Source of the DNA: Pocillopora verrucosa
Lineage: Eukaryota > Cnidaria > Anthozoa > Scleractinia > Pocilloporidae
DNA length: 64,000 nucleotides
Direction of reading: 5' to 3'
Assembly (NCBI RefSeq): GCF_036669915.1
Contig: NC_089321.1
Location: forward strand, 10,557,414 to 10,621,413
The position numbers were made by a program, and so were the translations under genes. Positions 24,686 to 35,765 of the stretch are shown here, one piece after another. Position 1 is the stretch's first letter. Each line of letters begins with the position of its first letter. The notes under the pieces were generated by a model. It was given only the letters and a program-made list of their open reading frames with translations. It was not told the DNA's origin and ran no database searches.

Positions 24686-27600
24686 ATGGAAAGCGATGAA
24701 CGAACACAGCAAATTATCGAACGAGCCTTGCATCTAGCAGCCGAAGTAGCTGAAACGGACGACAGTAATGTCCCTGTTTTACTGTTACAATTGAAAGGTA
24801 CACTTTTCAATATTTTTTTCATAAGTTAGGCTAACAGTTTGACATCAGTTAGGCTAGCAATTTGTATGCATAACAAATGTAACCATTCGAATTAAGCTTA
24901 AGTCAATTTGCAAGGCAAGTATTGAGCTTAAGTATTCATCATAGCAGACTGTGAACAAGGTGGAAAGTTTAAAACTGAACTGAAATCCCAAGAGCTGATG
25001 AAAATTATCCGTAACTTTCTGAAACATTAATGTAAGGTCATTAGTAATTACTTATCGTGAATATTCTATGAACAAGGTGAAGATTTGAAAACTGACCTGG
25101 TCTCCCAAGAACTGCTGGAGAAAATTATATGAATAGTCTAATTAGCTGCAGAAGGGCTTATTAATTTCCAAGGCTTTCAGAGTACAGTTTTTCCCCTCAG
25201 CTTACCCACTAAAGTGTTGAGGTATAAGTGAATTATGATAGTTGATGTATTGTGATTATTTTTTCTGTCAGACATCCTCGACTTGGCTCCTCCGAGAAGT
25301 AGCTTGGGAGAAGTTCTCAGGAATCATCTGTGGAATTATGATGTTATTCAAGTTTGCAACCTAGGTACGAGTAAAGTGCATTGAAATTTATCAAAATCAG
25401 ACTTTGGTATCCAGATTGAGATCACTTCGCAAGAGCTACTCTTCTAACATTCCATTTTTCTACTGGAATATTATTTCACAGGGTTGGAAATGATTAAAAA
25501 AAATTGTTAAGATTAGCGCTTTCCATTCAAGTTTTATTCTGAACAAAATATCAACTTTTATTTTATTTTTTAAGCTTTGAAGCAAGACTTTGCTGCAATA
25601 GCAGGAGGATGGGACACTGCCACCCAGTTGGGAGCCATTTTATGTCAGAGCTGTGTGGGTCTCAAACTTCCAGACATGCCTGAGTATGAAGAAAAATTTC
25701 TCCCTGATGTTGTTGAGAATATCTTGTCTTTGGCTGCAAAGTTGCTTGACTTCGTTGTCAAAACAAGAGTGGTAAGATGTTCTACTTTGGTAGATTAGTC
25801 ATGTTTTAGCCTAATTCACATTAGATTTTCCACAATGGGTGAGTATTCATTAGTAAATTTTATTCATTAGAAAATTTAGTAGGGATAGGTAAGATGAGAA
25901 TAGAATACAAAATGTACCCACGTCAGAATTAGAAATGAAATATAATGAAACCAAAGATATTTCTGTACAGTGGCAGTGCACCATCGGCTAGTATTTTCAC
26001 TGGCTTCTTGTTTCTTAAGCACTGCCAGCTTAATGATTATGTTCAATACCAGTCTTGAACTAAGAAAAATTATGACTTTTTCCTTATTTTCCTATATGCC
26101 CAAAGGAATTTACTATTAGACTTGAAAGAGAAGATTAATTGAAAGCATCAGGAAAGGCTGGCCACCAAAAGTCTCTTAAGAACATTTGACAAACTCTGGT
26201 AGAAATGGCCCACGAGGCCATTTAGACATGCCCTTTCACCTGACTGGGTGAAAATGTAAATATTTTTTATTGACTTAAACACTTCAGGAACTGCTTTTAA
26301 TATCTAGATTTCTTATGATATCCTTGAGACATTATAAATATTTACTCTGATTTGTTCTCTTCTTCCTGAAATAGATGACGGAAAAACAGAAACATTTTCA
26401 AAATTTTAGGACAACACTGATTTCCATGGAGTGGCTTTACAGTTTTCATGTTTTCCTCACTTTCAATGGTATTTGATGCAACTTGCCTTAATTTTGTACA
26501 AATCATGTACATGTATTTAATAGACTACTTCCTATCAAAACAAAACAACAACACTTCATTTAAAAGGCAGGATAAACCAGCGGTTCAAAGAGTAATTTTC
26601 ATCTAGACACTACTACTTTAAAAATTGTAAAGAAAAAGATCTAGATAAAAAAATTTAAAAAGTCTCCTAATTATAAATTTAGTGCAATACATATCAGTAA
26701 GTATACATGTGATTATAATGTTTTCCAAACTGTGATCAACAAAGCTAGGCTATAGGTGACCTGTCATTACATGAGAATTGCTCCAATTTGGTAAAAATCT
26801 GTTTTAAAACATCATACGTTTTCAAAATTGGAATAGACTTCTTTAAATATTAAGTATTTTTGAGTGAAGAAATTGTTTTAGGTGCAACACTTTATGAGTT
26901 CCACTTACAAGACATCAGCAAAGGGAAAGTTTGTTTCCACAAGTTTGTTTTTGATTTCTTTCAATTGAAAGGCATGAAACTTTTGCTGAAAAGTGAAACT
27001 TTCAACAGTCATGTACATTTGTATAATGATGTTCTTGGAAAACAGAAATTATAGACATTCCATTGTCTGATCATAATTTCCTTATTTTGTGTGCATGTGG
27101 GTGAATCTAATGTGAGTCTATTTCTGTTTCTTTGCAGTGCTGCAATCCAAGCGCTTTGTACAGATTCTGATGTCTGAAGATGTTGACACATCTCTCTTTA
27201 TTTTGATGATTCTTGAAAATATTTTTAAAACAAACAGGTCTGAGAGTTTCATTCAGTTACCTTTTTTTTAAATTACATGTTTGTTTATCTTCTGTGCAGC
27301 TATGAGACAATGTATTTTGACCCTTCAACTCCCGTGAGTGACTGAGAAAGAATGTTTCCTCACAATATCAACACAATATCAAGCAGGCTAGTGCGGGAAA
27401 TGAAGAAAAATAACAATTTGGAGATTATTAGTTGATCCAATACCAAATTCTCTGAACTGACATCCTAAAAAATTTTACAGCAGACATTAAGGAGAATTAC
27501 CAAAAACATCTTGGGATTGAAAGGGTTAAGTAATGACATATAGTCAACAAGACTGTTTTTAATTGATATTATGTCATCTAAAATGTTTCGTCAGGTTTTT

Positions 27601-30600
27601 GATGGGAAAACTTGAACCAAATGTCCTTTACAGCATTTTGGATGAGACTGTTTTCAAGATATCAGCCTCTGAAGAATCTTCAGTTGCAAGGTGAATTGTG
27701 AAACAGAACTGGCATTGTTAAAGGTGTTTGTTGTTGCTTGTGGCTGCATCGTTGTGCTCTGATAGGTCTATTTTTGTTACTGGCTGACTGTTGTGCTGTC
27801 AAGACAGTTTGGACATTAACAACTGAGTTGATAATGTAAATTGGCCACCAAGAGTTTCTAAAGCTGTTGTTTTGAGCAATAGCCCTTTATCAGGGCCCTT
27901 CACTCAAGCCCTTTGCTCCATTGGGGTGAAGCTTAAAATGTCAGCCTTCAAAACTCTTTATGGTGGCCAATTTACATTATCAACTCAGTTAAGAAGACCA
28001 AATTTTTATAAAATTTCCCAACTGCTCAGCACCAGTTTTTTTCAGAAACTTATCTCCTTCATTCAATTGTTGTGCAGTCAGGTAATGTGACAATCAGTGG
28101 TACACGTGCAGGGCTGACATTCAAGCTATTTGCTAGCAGAAGACTTTGTCCAAATAACATCAACAGATTTGGCAGAATCAGAATTCTGTAAACAAAGATA
28201 CCTGCTATCAAATGCACAATAGCGAGTCAGATCGGCATTGAAAAACATCCTTTTGTTGGAGCAATAATTGTTGAAATAAAAATGCACTGATGGAAGAACA
28301 TAAAAGTGCATTGATATGATTAGTACTGTCAGTCAACATACTGCATATTTTATAAAACTTACCATAAGGCCTGGTATTGAGGAAGACAGTTATTAACAGA
28401 AAGTCACAATCTACAATTTACCATCTTTTTTATTCAATCTACAATTTATGGCAACTCTATGTTGTGAAATGAAGGATTTTAAAGACGTTCATGTATCAGA
28501 ATCCACTTCTTGCTTTCTTATACTCAAAATTATTTGGCAACATTTACTTGTATAGGGCATCAATTCACCTCATTTTGACAGCAACAGATGTTCACCCACC
28601 AATCCTTGAAATTTTGCTCTCAAAAAGATACAGGTGAGTTTGAAATGGCTTTACAACTTGCAGTAAAGCACTAACCCTGTGACCACTGAGTAGGAGTGAC
28701 TTGCTTCTAATTTCTCCTTACAATAACACCCCTAACTCAAGTATTAAGATCATGAGAATACAGGAGGGATCGCCAATTTAAAGAGGCCCTTCTCCTCCCT
28801 CAAACCCATTCAATGACTGATACAATACATAAAACCAAAGGTCTTCAAACCCTTCCCTCCCCTCCCCAAGGTCTTGGTGATCTAGAACCCAACGAGCGAG
28901 GTGAGGCATTTAGTACTAGTTTTCAATATTATTCATCTGACTCAGTGTCAAGCAATAAACGTTGTATTATTCTAAAGAGATATCAAGTAACCATCTTCTT
29001 TTTAGGGGTTTGAAGGCGTATCTTAGTAAGTGGAAGGCGAGAGGGTTTGATAATGATGTGAAGAGACTTGTGTCTTTACTGGAGGCTGGTTCGATTGCTC
29101 AAGCTGAGCAAATGGTACGCAAGTTGAAAAATGAAAATTACGACTACTCTTAAAGCAGTTGGTATTGTTATTGTTTTTTAACGCCGGGTTACGGTTTACT
29201 AAGTGTAAGTTTGCATTGTTTATTAAGTGTAAGTTTGCATTGTAAGGTCGTTGGTTCCAATTTCTTTGAGTATCTTTTTGTCCTGTGCTTGGTTTTACTT
29301 AATTTTAGGGGGCACTACCGTTGAGTGCCTTAAGTTTCAGATGTATCAGCAGTTTTGCGATTCGATATCGCTGATTTTTCATTCCAGAGGTATAAGTTGT
29401 TCCATCGATCAAAAGATCAGAACAAACTTTAGAGTGACATAAATTTTGAAGATTCCCGTTAAGTTACAGTTTCTATGTGATTTTTGATCTTAGAGACTCT
29501 CTCGCGCTGCCACGGCTATCCAAGCATTTTACCGCGGCTCCAGACAGCGTCAGCGCCTCAAACAAGCGGAGTTGGGAATCATTCTACTTCAGCGAAAATT
29601 CAGACAACGCCGCTTGGACAAGGAGCGAACAAAGGAGAAGGGGAAGCGGCGGGAAGAACGCAAATTGGCTCTGGAACAGAAAAGAATCAACGAGTTCAGA
29701 TCGTCCATGCAAAAACAGCTGAAGATGTTGGAAAGTGTACCTGCCAGAGAAGTGAACTTGTTTATGGAAGAAAATCAAGTGAAGGCAGCAAGTAAAATAC
29801 AAGCGGCGTTTCGCGGCATGGTGGCGCGAAAGAAATATCGTGAACGGAACGAGGAAGTAACTCGAGAGAGAGCAGCTGTTACCATCCAGCGACAGGTGAG
29901 CGTGGGAATTTTTATCTTTGGAAAGTTTAGGAGAGATGGTGAGATTTGGAGGGGGACGTGCGAAAAGGAGAAAAAGATGGGTTAGAAGGGGGAGGCTGTT
30001 ACAAAAAAAAAAGAAAGTATAAAAAGATAGGTTATTCCTGGGCGGGAAAAAGTAAAAGGAACTTCGTCCCTGGTTATTCTATGTAATCTCAAAAAGCGGC
30101 CACTACAATTCTCTTTTGTTTATTTTTAAAGGCAAGGATGAAAATCATTTGGTTTCTGGAACTTAATTTCCTTTGTTAATTAATTGTTCTATTTTTTACC
30201 GTAGTTTCGCCGATATCAACAGCATAAAGCAGATCGTAAAACTCCTTATCCCGTTGTGCCTGGTTTGACTGACGCAAGACGCGCCGAACTACAGAACATG
30301 ATCGCAGAGCGTCGCCAGAGGTTCCCAGTAAGTTTTGCAACTTTAAATTTTGTCATTCATCATCTTTTAAGTTCGTCATTTGTGGTCCTTGTTACTCTTC
30401 GCCTCCCTTGACCATTCAGAATCTCGTTTTTGTTTGTTTCTTTCTGCACTGGAGAAGGATTATTGGAGGATTTCAAGCTATTTAGGGTGGTTAAAGAAAC
30501 TCAGATTTCGCAAAGTACCCTCAAGGTACGTTAAAGCCCGCTGATGTTAACGGTTGTTTTTGTTTTGTTTGTTTGTTTGTCTCTTTGTCTCTCTAAGGCA

Positions 30601-31994
30601 AAACACAGAACCCAAGAGGAATTTAAAGAGCTTCACGAAAAGGTACCACAGGGGTTAACTTGCCGGTTGGTAATCTTTTAGTACTTACCAAAAAAGAGTA
30701 CCTCTTTTTTTTAATCGTATGGAAAGGGTAAAGCCTTCATGCTGGCTGGTGCATTTGAATTACTTTCAATTTGTTTCAAGCGTCCTGAAGTGAAGATTGT
30801 GGTACAGAAGATTGCTTTACAGAATAAGTTTTGAAATATGAGAGGGATAGACGCGATTTTTGACCCCTTAACTTCTAGATAGAATTTTTAATTCTCCTTA
30901 CTGTCAACCACACAATTCTTACAATGTAAGCTCAGAGAATTTAATATTGGATTAATTTCTTATCCCCAAATTGATATTTTTCTTTTTTCTCATCACTCAT
31001 CTGGTTGATATTGTAAAGATAGTGTATAGATAGTGTAAGGAGAAATTATTTCTTGGTCACTCATAGGAGTTGAAGGGTTTAAATAAACCTTCAGGGGCCG
31101 GGTGTGTGAAGTGTAAAGTCAAGATTAGTCTCGTACCCAGACCTTCCACGGCCGAGCTACATTTCAGTTACAGTTAAAAGGTAGGATAGGGGTACCGGAT
31201 AAGGTCAAGAGAGGTTGTATTATAGTTGCCACTTGCGGACTATTGTTGGTAATTGCTGGGCATTTTCGCCCCAAGTGTTTATTTCCGGGTTTTAATTGAG
31301 AGTGTGGAGTTCTTAGTATAAGAAGAAACATTCAGTTTAAACTTTCCATTTTTTTTTTCACCCAGGCGTTTTCACTTCTTGCCAATCACGTGTTGTCTAA
31401 CATGAAGATAAGAAAGAGTGAACAGAGAAGGGAAGCGTTGCTGGCCAGGCTGAACGTGGAGGCAGATCAGCTCTTAGGTGACTGGGGACTGAAAAATAAA
31501 TTCGCCTCTTTTTTTTTCGGCAATTCAGAGAAAGTGAAACAATAAAAAGTACAGTCACTGGGCAATGGATATGTGTATATAAAGGGAACTTTTCAGCGCC
31601 TGTTGAGAACATTGGAGAAAAGTTTGGAATCGCCTTAAAGAAGGCATTTCTTGTGGTCTGTTGTTTTAAGAATTATTTACGAACCAAGTGGACGAATTGC
31701 GGTGGTGAATGAGTTTAAAGCTACTTTTCTCTTCCAACTTAGTGTAAACTTTTTCTTTGAACTCATTTTGTTATTATTTTTACAGCTTCTCCAAAGCTTC
31801 ATGAGGTTACTCCCGACATTCTTGACTCTTTTACTTCAAGATCAGCGCCCGTGATAGCCAGGGCACAGCAGTGTCACAACGAGGAAATGCGCGGACTCAA
31901 GCTTCCTTGGTGGAAAAAGTTATGGGATGAGGAGGAAGCGGAAGGGCTTGGGGAGAGGCCGGGAAGTCAAGAAGACGAACAATTTAATTTTTGA
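24686..31994 (+). CDS. IQCB1: IQ calmodulin-binding motif protein 1 (nephrocystin-5)
   Basis: Thirteen coding exons: 24686-24797, 25272-25364, 25575-25771, 26375-26468, 27138-27237, 27595-27690, 28556-28633, 29006-29114, 29494-29895, 30205-30327, 30598-30642, 31366-31477, 31786-31994. All junctions keep frame and give 589 residues (human 598). The N-terminal half is helical (LHLAAEVAETDDSNVPVLLL, GGWDTATQLGAILCQSCVGL, HVFLTFNVLQS, LYSILDE), as in the human protein. IQ-type calmodulin sites begin at about residue 297 (ATAIQAFYRGSRQRQR), then SKIQAAFRGMVARKKY and VTIQRQFRRY. The conserved LTDARRAELQ and C-terminal LPWWKKLWDEE blocks clinch it. Family role: centriole and transition-zone protein that binds CEP290 and calmodulin and supports cilium and BBSome function. 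An in-frame stop just past 29114 is avoided by the donor ATG|GTACGC, which restores alignment. It converges with the CTHRC1-like gene. Confidence 0.95.
24950..25131 (+). repeat. coding-like tandem duplication in IQCB1 intron 1
   Basis: Two related ~60-bp units start near 24953 and 25070. Read in one frame each encodes EQG(G/E)xxKTxLxSQELx followed by a KII-containing end, then stops. Many differences fall at third codon positions. They are not needed for IQCB1 and have no obvious splice signals. They are probably remnants of a tandem-repeat coding gene or of duplicated exons. Confidence 0.5.
27320..27529 (+). repeat. ~205-bp repeat, family C, in IQCB1 intron
   Basis: Starts CCCTTCAACTCCCGTGAGTG and ends TCTTGGGATTGAAAGGGTTAA, with GGAGATTATTAGTTGATCCA in the middle. 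Confidence 0.75.
27830..27992. mobile_element. foldback MITE with GTTGATAATGTAAATTGGCC arms
   Basis: The left arm, CAACTGAGTTGATAATGTAA then TTGGCCACCA, is mirrored at the right as TGGTGGCCAATTTACATTAT then CAACTCAGTT. The middle holds AAGCTGTTGTTTTGAGCAAT and AGCCCTTTATCAGG. It lies in an IQCB1 intron. The same element is at 56403-56568. Confidence 0.85.
30863..31082 (-). repeat. ~210-bp repeat, family C, in IQCB1 intron
   Basis: Reverse copy: CCCCTTAACTTCTAGATAGA at the start, TAATTCTCCTTACTGTCAAC inside, and CACTCATAGGAGTTGAAGGG at the end. Confidence 0.75.
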
Positions 31995-32421
31995 CAGTAA
32001 AGTTTTCGGCAGAAAAAGAAAACGTACACCGAACTAGGACACTTGCGTCTAAAATCGGACATAATTGTCTTTCATCGGACTCTATGGCTACTAAAACCGG
32101 CCACTTTTGTCTAAAATTTGAGACTGATGTTTTAGTGAGACTCTCTTGTTGCCTAATATGTGACGCCAGAAGCTTATAGCCTTTGGTCATGAGCCTCTAG
32201 TGAGACAACCTGTCGCTTATCCAATTTTTTTTCTTTTCGTTCCTATCTGCGTTAGTTTGTTTCAGATTTTTTAAATTGTGAACTCTTCGAGTAGTAAAAA
32301 TTTCAACTTAATTTATTGTTGGTGGATACTCTATGGTGCTCGGGTGCGTTTGCGAGACGTGCGTGAAAAATGCGCATCATTGCCAATAATGAGGTAAAAG
32401 CGAGTGTTCCATTAGGCTCAT

Positions 32422-32427
32422 TTTATT
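32422..32427 (-). terminator. polyadenylation signal of CTHRC1-like gene
   Basis: AATAAA on the minus strand (TTTATT on the plus strand), 150 bases past the stop codon at 32577. Confidence 0.5.
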
Positions 32428-32576
32428 GGAACTCATCATAGCTTTCCTTCACCTTATGGAAGTTCTACGTTTCCCACAGAATTAAGATGTCTCTTTTTCT
32501 TTTTAAGTTACAGTCTTATCAATTTCGACAAGTGGAACTAATCTGCTACTGGCTGATTTTGTTTAGGGCCGTACAT

Positions 32577-33731
32577 TTATTGTGGTTTAGGGACTTCCTC
32601 GATCATGATTCGTGTGACAGACTTGTGCCCGGTGTAGGCGTTAAAACCTTTTCCGAATCCTGGACAATCACCAACCGCCACTCCCACACGAACGGTTCCC
32701 GATCTAATCCCCTCGCAGTATCCTCCGATTTGACTGTGCTTGTGAACGTTGGTGTCTGTTCTACCATGATTTTCCCAAATGGCGTCAATACCTTCGATGG
32801 GAGTTGGTTTAGCGCACTCATTGCCGTTGAAAGTGAAATACCAACGTTTACAACACCTTTGGCAACCGGCTATTCTAAAATCGCCGTCGAACTCTACTTT
32901 CAAGACGGTGTCTGAGCTTTTTTTAACGAAGACACAATCCTGCAACAGAGAGATCATTTCACATGGGCTTTGCAACAGTCGGTAAACGAACAAAAACGTT
33001 TAGACGTCCACAGAAATAACGAAAACAAACCTTTATCAACCCATAATCTCTGCCGTCTTCCAGAGACTTCCACGTGCATTGTTTCCAGTTCCTTTGAGGA
33101 ACTACTCCAGCAGGGCCCTGGTCTCCTTGGGAGCCTTTTTTCCCTGGTGCTCCTGCGGGACCTTGATCACCCTTAAGTCCTACAGGGCCGGCAGGTCCCT
33201 TTTTACCAGGTGCTCCCTTTGATCCTCTGGCACCGTCTCTTCCGTTATGCCCAGGCATGCCAGGGAACCCTGGTGCACAACTAGTCGTATGCACTGAGCA
33301 ACAGGAGGCTGGTTGACAATTTACCTAATAGTGACGTAAGGGATGAAGAGTATGGTTACCGACAAGGTAAAGTTAAAGATGTCAGGATATCCAGAAGTTA
33401 TCTCGGGTATAAACTACCAAGAAAACTGAGACGAACAGTCTTTGGGACGTGGTACTGCAGGGTTCATTCATGTCGGCTTCTGATTGTGAACAACTACATG
33501 GCGACAAAAATTAATTCACCGATGGTAGTCTCTCGTTATGTTCGTATGGGATGATTATGGAATAAACCTAATCAAATAAATACTCGTGATTTATCAAGTG
33601 CCTTTGATGTGTTGGAACTCCGTCAAGAAACGTAACCAAGAAAAAAAATTACTTACCGACTGGTTAGCGGAGAACGCCAGGTGTAGGATCTGAATGAGCA
33701 ATGCAAGCGCAGTCATTATCAACCTATGCAT
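32577..33731 (-). CDS. CTHRC1: collagen triple helix repeat-containing protein 1-like
   Basis: Three coding exons on the minus strand, 33731-33657, 33324-33031 and 32939-32577, all phase 0, give 243 residues, exactly the human length. Exon 1 is a signal peptide (MHRLIMTALALLIQILHLAF). Exon 2 has a Cys-rich lead (CQPASCC), about 18 Gly-X-Y triplets starting GFPGMPGHNG, then NWKQCTWKSLEDGRDYG. Exon 3 is the globular C-terminal domain with the signatures CCKRWYFTFNGNEC, PIEGIDAI, GYCEGI and SVTRIMIEEVPK. The KQC.W.SL and RWYFTFNG..C blocks are specific to this family. CTHRC1 is a secreted trimeric glycoprotein linked to Wnt/planar polarity signalling and matrix remodelling in vertebrates; its cnidarian role is unknown. 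Symbol given by family, orthology not tested. Confidence 0.93.
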
Positions 33732-35765
33732 CGTTTGTCGTTGTCTTTGTAAGTTATCAGTACTTCAAGGAAAAGAAAAAACAAAATTTAAGGACAAAAC
33801 TTAAACCAAACCCCTCGAAGCCTTTAGTGTTTGGTCACATCAGAGATTTGACTCGTCAAAGTTATGTCTACTAAAGAACAACGCGGAAACACAAAACCGG
33901 CGAAGCAACAACTGTCTCCTCACCTCGCGAATAAGTATCTAGAAAATGCCCAGCTTGTTCTTGTACAACCAAAGAATAATAGCCCTGAGCACTAAAACAG
34001 CTCTTTTATAGTACGTGTAACAGTTTGCCTTTCCGTATAATTTTTCCTGTTGTAAACCTATTTCGCGTAAAAACCGGATCATTACTGCGACAAAGATTAG
34101 TCTTTCAATACGTCAAATATTCAAATATTCATTGACTCTGGATTGACATTGTATTGTTTCAGTTTGTTTTGATTGAGGGACAAAGGAACAAATTCAGTGA
34201 AGGGTTTTCGGTTACCATTCCTTTGCACTAAATCTTCATAATCAGGAACTTCATGTAACAGTCTGTCCACAAATATTTGAAAGAAATCATTACTGACTGA
34301 CCCACGGATGAAAAAGTAAAAAATCGAATCTTAAGACAACCTTGCGCACAATTGAAAAAGGTTCGTCAATTAACATGCAATTGTCAATCAAAAGCTATGT
34401 CGGAAATTAAAATAGCTTCTGCCGACCCTTAAAATTGGGTTTTTTGACCGCGTGAGATCTGGGCGCGGACGTAGTACGAGACATGCAAAACAAACAGATT
34501 TATCGCGTTTTCCCAAGATTTGCTGGAGCGTTGAACAAATTTGTGCCCTTCCTTCACTGCATGTTGATAACAAAAAATCAGAAGACTAAATTTGAGATAG
34601 AGGAAGAAAACACAAAATTGCAAATAGCGAGGAAACTGCCTTGGTAACCCCTATTTTTTCAGGTTTTAAATAATCGGCAGGGCAATTTCACAAACAGTGA
34701 CAATTTTGAGAGATTTCACCGACGCAAATTGAAGAAAATCAAAGGCAAAGCCAAATTATCGCTGATGAGCGCCTCCCTTCGTGTAGCCTTGGCTTAATAT
34801 CGAAAATAACTTTAATAATATTTACTACAAAAACAGATAGTCCGAACCTTGCTTATTGCCTTTTGATGGCTGTTAGTGACCTTGAAAAGCGAAAACGTAC
34901 AATTTTTCAGGAAAAACGTTACGCTGACGCGCGCGCCAACATTAAGCAAAAACCGTATGGAGCCTCCTGAATAGTGGACACCCAAAATTTAAAGAGAGTT
35001 TTGCAGCCGATAGATTTGATTTAACTTTCAGCGAATTCTGCCTTGAATGAAAAGATCGAAAACCGAATCGTCTTTACGTTGAAAATTGTCCCTGAAGATT
35101 CCATAGAAAAATATTGGATTTAAATTCCGTCTACTTAAAGGTTTAAAAACGCAGTATTTTCATGTATCCACTTTGTTGTTTTACAACTGTTTTTTTTTGT
35201 TAACTGGATGAGATCTTCCGAAATATTTGTTACGGTAAGAAGTCTGACTTAAAATTTCCTGTGAGAGCAAAAACACAATAATTAATATAAAGCCTCTTTG
35301 GAGGCAAAAACTCGGTGGAAAGCATCAAGTCACAATTGCATAGAGGAGGAATTGAAAGGGCCCATAGGGAGAGGCGACCAACAAGTGAAATTTCACCTGC
35401 ACAAATTGTTTTGACAGGAATAAACTATATGCACACCGTGGTATCATTTCATTCTTATTTATTTCAGACAAATTTGTCGTACAAACAACTCGGCCTCATA
35501 AATCCAAGTGAAAACCACACTCTTAAACTTACATTTTCGTTGGTGCCATTATAAATAAATTATATTAGACCCGTACATTTAAAACTCCACTCTTCTTTGC
35601 TTTACGCAACATTTGCTCAAGTGTAAAATATTCTTTAAAAATGTAAATTAACATGCAGCACTCCTCCAACTTGCACGTGACTCTTCCTTCTTCTGAAGAA
35701 CGTTGCGTGACGAGCAATGGCGTAAATCATTGCGTGACAGCTTCACGCCCGCAACCTCTTCCCAA
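33732..35765. other. intergenic, no gene seen
   Basis: Between the CTHRC1-like start and the WDR37 stop. The first few hundred bases should contain the CTHRC1-like promoter and 5' UTR. The rest is AT-rich and holds only short open frames with no domain. No clear transposon was recognised. Confidence 0.5.

Noticed and set aside
29115..29153. Premature stop making IQCB1 a pseudogene
   Set aside because: The donor ATG|GTACGC at 29114 removes the stop and restores alignment with the first IQ motif.
29484..29795. Second open frames over the IQ-motif exon of IQCB1
   Set aside because: Shadow frames of a long GC-richer exon; only the IQ frame matches the family and joins the neighbouring exons.
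32487..32985. Plus-strand open frames opposite CTHRC1-like exon 3
   Set aside because: Antisense shadows; the minus strand carries the recognisable family domain.
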